Assembly (NCBI GenBank): GCA_031363945.1
Contig: JANLVJ010000041.1
Location: forward strand, 33,310-97,309
Source: JANLVJ01 sp031363945
Lineage (GTDB): Bacteria; Bacteroidota; Bacteroidia; Sphingobacteriales; Sphingobacteriaceae
Direction of reading: 5' to 3'
DNA: 64,000 nt
The notes beneath the pieces are model-generated. The model ran no database searches. It saw only the letters and a list, made by a program, of their open reading frames with translations, and was not told the origin of the DNA. Shown here one piece after another: positions 37,183 to 44,883 of the stretch. A program made the position numbers and the translations under genes. How positions within the stretch are numbered: position 1 is the first letter of the stretch; each line of letters opens with the position of its first letter.

Positions 37183-38346
37183 ATGTTCAACAAAGAAGAT
37201 GTCAACCTTTCACTCTTAAGAAAAAGAGCCTTTAATTTAAGGTGGGCAACTGTCGATAAGGGAGTTATACCACTAACGGCTGCTGATCCTGACTTTCCGT
37301 GTGCACCAGAGATTGCTCAAGCTATTACTGAATACACCAAAGGCCGGTATCTGTCTTATGGGCCAGCAGAAGGCCTTTTGGAATTCAGAGAAAGCATGGC
37401 CAACTATTTCCGTACTAAAAGAAATATTCCTGCGAGCAAAGACTTACTGTTTCCTGTAGACAGTGCAGCATTTGGAATCTGGTTAACCTGCAAGGCATTT
37501 CTGACTCCCGGAGATGAATCTATAATTTTTGACCCTGTTGATTTCCTGTTCAGGTATTCTGTCGAATCTGTTGGTGGCATAGCAATGCCATTTGCCATAC
37601 CTGCAGGTTCAAAAGTTGATTTTGAAGCCCTTGAAAAACGTATTACGACCCGCACGCGTCTACTTTGCATTTGCAATCCGTTAAATCCGACAGGTAAAGT
37701 ATTTACCCGGGCAGAATTATTCTCATTTGGTGAATTAGCTTGTAAGTACAACCTGACCATTCTTTCTGATGAGATCTGGAGTGATATAGTATTTACTCCT
37801 GGTATTTTTACAAGCATAGCCTCATTATCTGACGAGATCAGTGATCGGACAATAACCATTACCGGTTTCAGTAAGTCATACGGACTGGCTGGTCTGAGAA
37901 TTGGAGCGGTCATGACAACCAATCAAAAGCTGTACACACAGCTATTTAATACCTCATTACATAGCTCAACCATACATGGTGCCGGAGTACTTTCTCAGAT
38001 TGCTGCAACAGCAGCCTTAAATAGCTGTGAGTACTGGTTAAATGATTTTCTGGTGCACCTTCAGGCGATGCGCGACTTGTGCGTACGTGAACTAAATTCT
38101 ATAGAAGGCTTTCACTGTATAGCCCCTGAAGGTTGCTATGTGGCATTTGCAGATATAAGTGGAACCAACAAAACAAGTTCAGAAATACACGAAATACTAC
38201 TGAAACAGGCAAAGGTTGCCGTGGTACCCGGTTTAAAACAATGGTTTGGTGAGGGTGCTGAGAATTATATCAGGATTAGTTTTGCTACATCAGAAGACAT
38301 TTTAAATGATTCATTTCAACGCATTAAACGTATAATAAATTTATGA
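37183..38346 (+). CDS. PLP-dependent class I/II aminotransferase
   Basis: The protein has 387 residues from the ATG at 37183; an in-frame ATG at 37153 would add ten residues and cannot be excluded. Fold-type I landmarks are LSYGPAEGLLEFRESMANYF, CNPLNPTGKVF, SDEIWSDIVF and the PLP-lysine motif TGFSKSYGLAGLRIG. The opening PLTAADPDFPCAPEI resembles the aspartate/MalY-type branch. The substrate is unknown. Its stop overlaps the next gene's start (ATGA), so the two enzymes are made together. Confidence 0.9.
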   Translation: MFNKEDVNLSLLRKRAFNLRWATVDKGVIPLTAADPDFPCAPEIAQAITEYTKGRYLSYGPAEGLLEFRESMANYFRTKRNIPASKDLLFPVDSAAFGIWLTCKAFLTPGDESIIFDPVDFLFRYSVESVGGIAMPFAIPAGSKVDFEALEKRITTRTRLLCICNPLNPTGKVFTRAELFSFGELACKYNLTILSDEIWSDIVFTPGIFTSIASLSDEISDRTITITGFSKSYGLAGLRIGAVMTTNQKLYTQLFNTSLHSSTIHGAGVLSQIAATAALNSCEYWLNDFLVHLQAMRDLCVRELNSIEGFHCIAPEGCYVAFADISGTNKTSSEIHEILLKQAKVAVVPGLKQWFGEGAENYIRISFATSEDILNDSFQRIKRIINL

Positions 38347-40286
38347 AAGTCGTAATCATTGGTGGTGGAATAGCTGGCCTTACCCTGGGTATATTGTTAA
38401 GAAAGAAAAACATTGAAACAGTGATTAATGAAAGGCTTGAAAATATGCCTGTTCGTGGTCATTCATTTCTTATGCATACAGATGGGCTTAAATTACTGAA
38501 AGAGCTGAATTGTGAAAGCCAGGATACCTTACCTGGTACGCCAATAACAGCATTTACTTTATTCAGGCCATCTGGTAAAGAAATCAAACACCAACGCCTT
38601 GATTCATGGAAATGCATGAAAAGAGTTGATTTGCTAAAGTTTCTTAAAAATCAATTCCCCGAAAACCAGGTGAAAGAAGGACGCGATTTTTCCCATTTCA
38701 TGTATGAAGGTGGTAAAGCTATAGCTGCTGTCTTTTTGAATGGGAAAATTGAATATGGAGATATTTTTGTAGGAGCCGATGGAGCAAATTCCTGCGTAAG
38801 AAGAGAGCTATTTGGTGATATTGACCTTAGAGCTGGGGCCGTTAAAGAAATAGTTGGGGTAGTTAACAGTGAAAAATTAGGCAGAGGCAATACGTCTACT
38901 TTCACCAAATACCAGGATGCAACAAGAGGGCTTGCATTTGGAATGATCCCGACATCGGAAAATGAATTTGTGTGGTTCATGCAATATGATTCAAGGCTAA
39001 ATGATTTGGCAGACAGTACCCCTGAAGAATTAAAAATGTTCTGTAAAAGTCAGCTTAAAAACTTCCCTGATCAGGTGCAGGAAGTTTTAAACAATAATGA
39101 CTTTTCTACAAGCTATATCTGGAATACCCGTGACTTTGATCTGCTACCTGCATTTCACAAAAGCAATGTGGTTTTATTAGGAGATGCTGGCCATTTGTCA
39201 TTGCCCTTCACGAGTGCAGGAACAACAAATGCAATTATAGATGCTAAAATTGTTGCTGAAAATTTATTCCGCTGTGAAAGTATTGAAACAGCCTTTACTG
39301 AATTCTACTGTTCCAGGTCAGCAGATATCAATTCCCATATACAGCTGGGCAGAAAATTAAGTGAGTTATTTCTAAATCCTGTTAACCAGTCTGACGATAA
39401 AATTCTGGTACCTCTGATTGGAAACAATGATCACGACAGTACGTCAGAAAATTCAAAGCCTATTCAGGTAACTTATTTTACTGACCCAATATGCTCAACC
39501 TGCTGGATTATACAGCCAGCCTTGAGAAAAATGCAGCTTGAATATGGTAAGTTTTTAAATATCCATTATGTGATGGGCGGCCTGTTACCCTCATGGAATG
39601 AATATTCAAGCGGCAGCATCAGCAGACCGTCAGATGCAGCTTTGCTATGGGAAGAAGTATGTGTAAAATATAATATGCCTCTGGATGGCGATATCTGGCA
39701 TGAAGATCCATTAAATTCTTCTTACCCTCCATCTATCGCTTTTAAAGCAGCCCAGATGCAGGATAAAGAGATGGCCCTGCTATTTTTAAGGCGTATAAAA
39801 GAAATGGTTTTTGTTGAAAAGCGCAATATTATCAAATGGGAATATTTGCAGGAAGCAGCTTTTGAAGCTGGCCTTGATACAGCAAGATTAAGGCGCGATT
39901 ATGATGGAGAGGCAAAAGAGCTATTCAATCAAGACCTGCTTCTGGGAAAAGAGCTGGGTGTAACCAGTTTCCCTACTATGATTTTTTCTGCTGCAGGATT
40001 TCCCAGTATCACTATAAAAGGCTTTCAACATTATGAACGCTATGAAGAAATAATCGTAAGTATGCTCTGTTCAGGAACCAAAGAACAAATTGACACCAGC
40101 CCGAAAACATTATTTACCCGTTATCCCTGTATGGTAGATCAGGAATTTGCTCTGTTGAGTAATATCTCTATAGAAGAGGCAACCGTTATTTTGAATAATT
40201 TATTTGAACAAGGGTTTATAAATAGAGAAAACAGTAAAAATGGAATTCTCTGGAAAGCCCGTTATGCTCAGCTGGAAGCCTTATAA
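38343..40286 (+). CDS. Fusion: FAD-dependent monooxygenase + DsbA/SpxH-like thioredoxin-fold domain
   Basis: Residues 1-345 are a PHBH/UbiH-type flavin monooxygenase: GGGIAGLTLGILLRKK at the start, GADGANSCVR in the middle and GDAGHLSLPFTSAG binding FAD. Residues 370-580 are a DsbA-family domain of the YjbH/SpxH/FrnE kind with active site CSTC in FTDPICSTCWIIQPALRKM and a cis-proline loop near VTSFPTMIF. A C-terminal winged-helix-like tail (about 590-640) is typical of Bacteroidota DsbA_5 proteins. There is no signal peptide, so it acts in the cytosol. I know no named enzyme with this architecture. The overlap with the aminotransferase suggests a shared pathway. Confidence 0.85.
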   Translation: MKVVIIGGGIAGLTLGILLRKKNIETVINERLENMPVRGHSFLMHTDGLKLLKELNCESQDTLPGTPITAFTLFRPSGKEIKHQRLDSWKCMKRVDLLKFLKNQFPENQVKEGRDFSHFMYEGGKAIAAVFLNGKIEYGDIFVGADGANSCVRRELFGDIDLRAGAVKEIVGVVNSEKLGRGNTSTFTKYQDATRGLAFGMIPTSENEFVWFMQYDSRLNDLADSTPEELKMFCKSQLKNFPDQVQEVLNNNDFSTSYIWNTRDFDLLPAFHKSNVVLLGDAGHLSLPFTSAGTTNAIIDAKIVAENLFRCESIETAFTEFYCSRSADINSHIQLGRKLSELFLNPVNQSDDKILVPLIGNNDHDSTSENSKPIQVTYFTDPICSTCWIIQPALRKMQLEYGKFLNIHYVMGGLLPSWNEYSSGSISRPSDAALLWEEVCVKYNMPLDGDIWHEDPLNSSYPPSIAFKAAQMQDKEMALLFLRRIKEMVFVEKRNIIKWEYLQEAAFEAGLDTARLRRDYDGEAKELFNQDLLLGKELGVTSFPTMIFSAAGFPSITIKGFQHYERYEEIIVSMLCSGTKEQIDTSPKTLFTRYPCMVDQEFALLSNISIEEATVILNNLFEQGFINRENSKNGILWKARYAQLEAL

Positions 40287-40289
40287 TCG

Positions 40290-40297
40290 TATATTTG
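40290..40297 (+). promoter_or_regulatory. -7 box (TATATTTG) for the 315-residue secreted protein
   Basis: An exact TAnnTTTG match starts three bases after the preceding stop codon and ends four bases before the ATG at 40302, implying a leaderless or nearly leaderless mRNA. Confidence 0.5.
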
Positions 40298-40301
40298 ACA
40301 T

Positions 40302-41249
40302 ATGATTAGATATATGGTCTTACTGCTGCTGGTAATTTCATCAGCAGCAGTAAAATCTCAGGATACGGCAAGACGATTTGCTGGTGATACAATGCGAACC
40401 ATTGTCATTGATACATCGGCACTTGTGATTACTAAAAGGGGGCTGCATGAACAAGATTTTATAAATCAAATTTTGCAGGATACCTCTTTCTATCAAGCAT
40501 TTCACCTTTTAAATTCATTTAGTTTTCTCTCTGAATATAATATTAAAACTTTTGACAAAAAGGGGCTCGTAACAGCACATATCATGAAGAATATTTTTCA
40601 TGATAATACTACGAATACATACCATCAGCGGGTGCTGAAAAAATCAGATAGTGGGCAAGTTTATAAAAGCAACGGCAAATACAAGCTATTTACCATACAG
40701 ATGTTCAGTTATATCTTTGAAAATGAAAAAAGCTCAGATTTTAAATCTGATGCCCCATTAAACAGCACTGAAGAGGGCTTTAAAAGAAAACTCGAACAGC
40801 TCATATTCAGGCCAGGAACCAGAATAGATGGATTACCTTTTATCTCAGGTAAAACAGAAATATTCTCGCCTGAGCTGAGAAAGTATTATACCTATAAATT
40901 TTCAAGTGCCAATTATCTGGGACATATCCCTGTATATAGGTTTGAATGTAAGGTAAAACCTGAATTTGCCAAGAATGGTTCGGTAATGGTCAAAGAACTC
41001 ACGACAATTTTTGACAAGAAAAACTTTCAAATTCTTGGACGATTCTTTGATATGGATTATTCAAACCTACTTTTCAGCTTTGATGTGCGTATGAACATTG
41101 AGGCAAATTATGTTGGAGACCAAATATTGCCTGTATTGATTCAATATGCAGGCAATTGGGATGTGCCATTTAAAAAGAAAGAAATTTCATCGTTCAGTGT
41201 AACCCTTCATGACTTTAAAACGGCTGGCAATTCTTATCCGTTAAAATAA
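40302..41249 (+). CDS. Conserved-looking secreted protein of unknown function
   Basis: The 315-residue protein has a short signal peptide (IRYMVLLLLVISSAAVKSQ). The rest is beta-rich, with an internal helical part around residues 50-120 and blocks such as RKYYTYKFSSANYLGHIPVYRF and VMVKELTTIFDKKNFQILGRFF that read like an outer-membrane or periplasmic beta sheet protein. I recognise no catalytic motif. It carries its own promoter box and stands alone before a convergent small gene. Confidence 0.75.
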   Translation: MIRYMVLLLLVISSAAVKSQDTARRFAGDTMRTIVIDTSALVITKRGLHEQDFINQILQDTSFYQAFHLLNSFSFLSEYNIKTFDKKGLVTAHIMKNIFHDNTTNTYHQRVLKKSDSGQVYKSNGKYKLFTIQMFSYIFENEKSSDFKSDAPLNSTEEGFKRKLEQLIFRPGTRIDGLPFISGKTEIFSPELRKYYTYKFSSANYLGHIPVYRFECKVKPEFAKNGSVMVKELTTIFDKKNFQILGRFFDMDYSNLLFSFDVRMNIEANYVGDQILPVLIQYAGNWDVPFKKKEISSFSVTLHDFKTAGNSYPLK

Positions 41250-41273
41250 GAAGTGCCCCTATTGAAGCTGCTC

Positions 41274-41588
41274 TTATTCCTGAATAGAATCGAAGATTTG
41301 AACCTTCGTCCAGAATTCTTTGCAAGATGATATAAACAATTGATGATTTGCATCTGTCTCCTGATAAGCGTCATGCTCTTGCTGAGAGTTAAAAACCAGT
41401 AGCAGGGCATAACTATATGACCGGTCAATCACCGGCCTGTTTGTACTGGCAGGTGTACCAACATGACCAAAGCTAAGACCAGGGGTGCCAAGAAGAGAGT
41501 TAACACCCAGCTTGAACTTTTCACGCCCATCGGGAGTAATATCTTTTTTTAACCAAAAGTAAACAGCGTGTACAAATATTTTGCTCAT
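41274..41588 (-). CDS. Dabb (stress-responsive alpha/beta barrel) domain protein
   Basis: The 104-residue protein opens FVHAVYFWLKKDITPDGREKF, the usual Dabb start, and contains YSYALLLVFNSQQEHDAYQ, the second conserved strand-helix block. Dabb proteins are small ferredoxin-like dimers whose roles vary and are mostly unknown in bacteria. It is divergent from dnaG with 62 bases between them. Confidence 0.85.
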   Translation of the reverse strand: MSKIFVHAVYFWLKKDITPDGREKFKLGVNSLLGTPGLSFGHVGTPASTNRPVIDRSYSYALLLVFNSQQEHDAYQETDANHQLFISSCKEFWTKVQIFDSIQE

Positions 41589-41622
41589 AGCTATATTGAT
41601 ATAATTCTCTTAACGAAAGTAG

Positions 41623-41630
41623 TATTTTTG
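41623..41630 (+). promoter_or_regulatory. -7 box (TATTTTTG) for dnaG
   Basis: An exact TAnnTTTG match lies 20 bases before the TTG start of dnaG. An AGGAAAA stretch lies between the box and the start and could serve as a ribosome binding site. Confidence 0.5.
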
Positions 41631-41650
41631 TACAAAGCACAGGAAAAAAT

Positions 41651-43630
41651 TTGATTCAGCAAGAAACTATATCAAGCATTTATGATGCCGTTCGCATTGA
41701 AGAAGTCGTAGGCGACTTTGTGCAATTAAAAAGGCGCGGTATCAGTTTGATTGGGCTTTGCCCCTTTCACAATGAAAATACCCCTTCATTTCATGTCTCT
41801 GTCACAAAGGGTATTTATAAATGCTTCGGCTGTGGCAAGGGCGGTGATTCGGTAAGTTTCATTATGGAACATGAAAAATCATCGTATCCGGAAGCTCTTA
41901 AGTATCTGGCTCAAAAATATCAGATTGCTGTAGAGGAAACGATTCCAAACCCGGCTGATTTAATTCAGAATGATAACCGGGAAAGCCTGCTTATTTTAAA
42001 TAAATGGGCGAAAGAACTGTTTGCCCATACCCTGCAGCAAAATGAAGAGGGAAGAAATATAGGACTGTCTTATTTTAATGAACGGGGCTTCAGACAGGAT
42101 ACCCTTGTAAAATTCGAATTGGGGTATGCCCCTGAAAACAGACATTATTTAACAAAAGCTGCACTCAAAGAGGGCTTTAAAGATGAGTTTCTGCAACATT
42201 CGGGGTTGAGCATTAAACCAGATACGGGTGACCTCTATGACAGGTTCAGGGGCAGGGTCATGTTTCCAATTCAAAACCTTGCGGGGAAAATAATAGGTTT
42301 TGGAGGCAGAATCTTAAAAAAAGATGAGAAAACTGCTAAATACCTGAATTCACCCGAGTCAGAGGTTTACCATAAAAGCGATACCCTATACGGTATTTTT
42401 CAGGCGAAAAAAGCTATTCGTGAGCAGGATGTATGTTTTCTGGCCGAAGGCTATACGGATGTAATTAGCCTGAGCCAGTCAGGTATTGAAAATGTTGTGG
42501 CATCTTCAGGTACCTCACTAACAGTTAATCAGGTTAAGCTAATTTCGCGTTTCACCCAGAATATCACCATTCTTTATGATGGTGATCCGGCAGGTATAAA
42601 GGCATCACTTCGGGGAATAGATATGATCCTTGAAGAAGGTATGAATGTTCGGGTAGTTTTATTTCCCGAAGGCCATGACCCTGACTCGTATATCAGAAGT
42701 GTAGGGAGTAAGGCTTTTTCTGCATATACTAAAGAGCAGCAGAAAGATTTTATCTTTTTTAAAACCCAGGTCTTACTGGGTGATGCTGGAAATGATCCGA
42801 TCAAGAGAGCAAGTGTCATACATGATATTCTAGAAAGTATCTCAAAAGTACCGGATAGTATTGCCGCTTCTATATATACCAGGCAATGCAGCAATCTTCT
42901 TGAAATGGAAGAGAGTATTCTGCTTGCTGAGCTAAATAAAATAAAACTAAGAAAAGCTAAAGCCAGGCCTGATGGTAGCGGGGATAATTTTCGTTCAGAT
43001 TCACCTTATGGGAGCGGTCAACAAAATTCAGCTCTTATACAAACAGATGAAGGGTATGATTCATCAATGGACCTGCAGTTTTATCCTGACACCCCGACCG
43101 AGCCCATTTTTCCGGATGATATTCAGGAAAGGGAGGTATTAAGAATGCTGTTTAATTTCGGAAACTCAGCTTACGATACAGCGCATAAAACAGCTTCTGC
43201 CTATATTTTCATGCAGACTGAGGATATAGAATTTCGGCATCCCGTACATAAACAGCTCTATGCATCACTTAAATTTCAACTTGATCAAACTGGGAAAATC
43301 AACCCTGATTTTTTCACCCAGCATGAAGATGCCGGATTTCGAAAAATTGCTGTCGATTTATTAAGTAGCCCTTATTTGTTAAGCGATAATTGGGCTGTTA
43401 TGCACGGCATTTTTGTTAAAACAGAAGATACCTTGTTAAATGTTGCCATTGAAAATGCAATCAATCATCTTAAAATGAGGAAGGTAATGACGATGATTGC
43501 CGATAATCAGCAAAAGATGAAAAATGAGCCCAAGACAGAGGTTATCATGGAACTACAATCGATTCATAATATATTGAATAATATAAAAACCAGCCTCTCG
43601 AAGGCCCTGGGGGTAGTAGTTCTTAAATAA
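41651..43630 (+). CDS. dnaG: DNA primase
   Basis: DnaG makes RNA primers for replication. The 659-residue protein has the N-terminal CHC2 zinc finger (GLCPFHNENTPSF ... YKCFGCGKGGD), the Toprim catalytic core (FLAEGYTDVISL; ILYDGDPAGIKAS with the acidic residues) and a C-terminal helicase-binding part. The start is a TTG: IQQETISSIYDAVRIEEVVGDF begins exactly where DnaG proteins begin, and no ATG is available. AGGAAAA sits at a suitable distance. Start-codon choice may limit expression, as is known for primase in other bacteria, but that is inference. Confidence 0.96.
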   Translation: MIQQETISSIYDAVRIEEVVGDFVQLKRRGISLIGLCPFHNENTPSFHVSVTKGIYKCFGCGKGGDSVSFIMEHEKSSYPEALKYLAQKYQIAVEETIPNPADLIQNDNRESLLILNKWAKELFAHTLQQNEEGRNIGLSYFNERGFRQDTLVKFELGYAPENRHYLTKAALKEGFKDEFLQHSGLSIKPDTGDLYDRFRGRVMFPIQNLAGKIIGFGGRILKKDEKTAKYLNSPESEVYHKSDTLYGIFQAKKAIREQDVCFLAEGYTDVISLSQSGIENVVASSGTSLTVNQVKLISRFTQNITILYDGDPAGIKASLRGIDMILEEGMNVRVVLFPEGHDPDSYIRSVGSKAFSAYTKEQQKDFIFFKTQVLLGDAGNDPIKRASVIHDILESISKVPDSIAASIYTRQCSNLLEMEESILLAELNKIKLRKAKARPDGSGDNFRSDSPYGSGQQNSALIQTDEGYDSSMDLQFYPDTPTEPIFPDDIQEREVLRMLFNFGNSAYDTAHKTASAYIFMQTEDIEFRHPVHKQLYASLKFQLDQTGKINPDFFTQHEDAGFRKIAVDLLSSPYLLSDNWAVMHGIFVKTEDTLLNVAIENAINHLKMRKVMTMIADNQQKMKNEPKTEVIMELQSIHNILNNIKTSLSKALGVVVLK

Positions 43631-43639
43631 TCTTGAATT

Positions 43640-44278
43640 TTAATCAATCACCCAGGCCATCATATAATTTTCTACTAACTGATAGTTGATCGAAAAATAT
43701 TTAAAAAACCGACCAATTGCCAGGGTTGCGCTAATCTGTCCAGCAGAAGTGTAACTAAAGGGATTTAGCAAAATATGATCTCTAAAAGAAACACCTTTCT
43801 TGCCATATAATTTATAAAGCGCTTCTTTGGCCGACCAGCAGGCATAAAGCTGCAATATCCTGTTCTCATTTTGCAGATAGCTCATTTCAATATCTGACAT
43901 GAATTTATGTGAAATTCGCTCAATTTTGGGATGAATCTCTTCAATATCAAGCCCAACCAGGCAGGTCTCACTTATAATTACGGCTGCAAATTGATGAGAA
44001 TGGCTGATTGAAAAGTGATAGGGGAAATTAAACAGATAAGGCTTGTCATGTGCATCTATACGAAAATCTATGAATTCATCAGTCTGTATCATTTGCCGGA
44101 GAAGCACCCTGCTACTGAGCCATTGAATGGCGCGGCTACCTTTACGCAGACTTTGGTAATAGTGCATTTCAACTTCGCTAAGTCTTAGTTTGCCGAGAAG
44201 CTCATCTGCCGTTTCTTGTATTTTCCAAATTCCCAATTCAACTTCGGGGTAAATCTGTTTAAGTAGCTGTATGGGCAT
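43640..44278 (-). CDS. 4'-phosphopantetheinyl transferase (Sfp type)
   Basis: This enzyme transfers phosphopantetheine from CoA to carrier proteins. From the ATG at 44278 it has 212 residues with the signature VGLDIEEIHPKIERI (magnesium-binding Asp and Glu, about residues 100-115) and WSAKEALYKLYGKKG (about 145-160). A TTG at 44308 would lengthen it by ten residues but lies inside the promoter box, so the ATG is chosen. It converges on dnaG with a nine-base gap. It may modify fatty-acid ACP or a secondary-metabolite carrier; no such cluster is near. Confidence 0.92.
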   Translation of the reverse strand: MPIQLLKQIYPEVELGIWKIQETADELLGKLRLSEVEMHYYQSLRKGSRAIQWLSSRVLLRQMIQTDEFIDFRIDAHDKPYLFNFPYHFSISHSHQFAAVIISETCLVGLDIEEIHPKIERISHKFMSDIEMSYLQNENRILQLYACWSAKEALYKLYGKKGVSFRDHILLNPFSYTSAGQISATLAIGRFFKYFSINYQLVENYMMAWVID

Positions 44279-44305
44279 AGGGACTATGCCAATAAAATGG
44301 CAAGA

Positions 44306-44313
44306 CAAAACTA
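44306..44313 (-). promoter_or_regulatory. -7 box (TAGTTTTG) for the phosphopantetheinyl transferase
   Basis: On the minus strand TAGTTTTG matches TAnnTTTG exactly and lies 27 bases before the ATG at 44278. It excludes the alternative TTG start at 44308, which falls within it. Confidence 0.5.
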
Positions 44314-44346
44314 TTAACTAAAATCTAATTATTCTATCTTCACCCG

Positions 44347-44883
44347 ATGATCTTATCTGACGTACGTATAAAAGAAGAAATTGAAAAAAGGAAAATTATC
44401 ATAGAACCTTTTGACCCTGCATTTCTTGGTACTAATTCATATGATGTACACCTGAGCAGGCATCTGGCCACTTATGATGATGTTTTATTAGATGCACGCA
44501 AGCATAATAAGATAAGTCATTTTGAAATTCCTGATGAGGGCTTTGTTTTGCAGCCAAATACCCTATATCTGGGTGTAACCCTGGAGTATACAGAAACACA
44601 TAGCCATGTTCCTTTTTTGGAGGGTAAGTCAAGTACCGGTAGACTGGGCATTGATATTCATGCTACTGCCGGTAAGGGTGATGTAGGCTTTTGTAATACC
44701 TGGACACTTGAAATATCAGTAAGTCAGCCTGTGCGCGTTTACCACGGCATGCCTGTAGGCCAGCTCATCTACTTTGTAGTTGAAGGAGAAATTGAAACGA
44801 TGTATAATAAAAAGAGCTCAGCCAAGTATAATACCCGAACCAACAGACCGGTTGAAAGCATGATGTGGAAAAACAGCTTCTAG
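44347..44883 (+). CDS. dcd: dCTP deaminase
   Basis: Dcd deaminates dCTP to dUTP for dTTP synthesis. The 178 residues have SDVRIKEEIE at the start, the substrate-binding EGKSSTGRLGIDIHATAG (about residues 92-109) and the catalytic-glutamate block GFCNTWTLEISVS (about 118-130), followed by VGQLIYFVVEG. It lies divergently from the phosphopantetheinyl transferase and its stop codon overlaps that of the convergent patatin gene by four bases. Confidence 0.95.
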   Translation: MILSDVRIKEEIEKRKIIIEPFDPAFLGTNSYDVHLSRHLATYDDVLLDARKHNKISHFEIPDEGFVLQPNTLYLGVTLEYTETHSHVPFLEGKSSTGRLGIDIHATAGKGDVGFCNTWTLEISVSQPVRVYHGMPVGQLIYFVVEGEIETMYNKKSSAKYNTRTNRPVESMMWKNSF

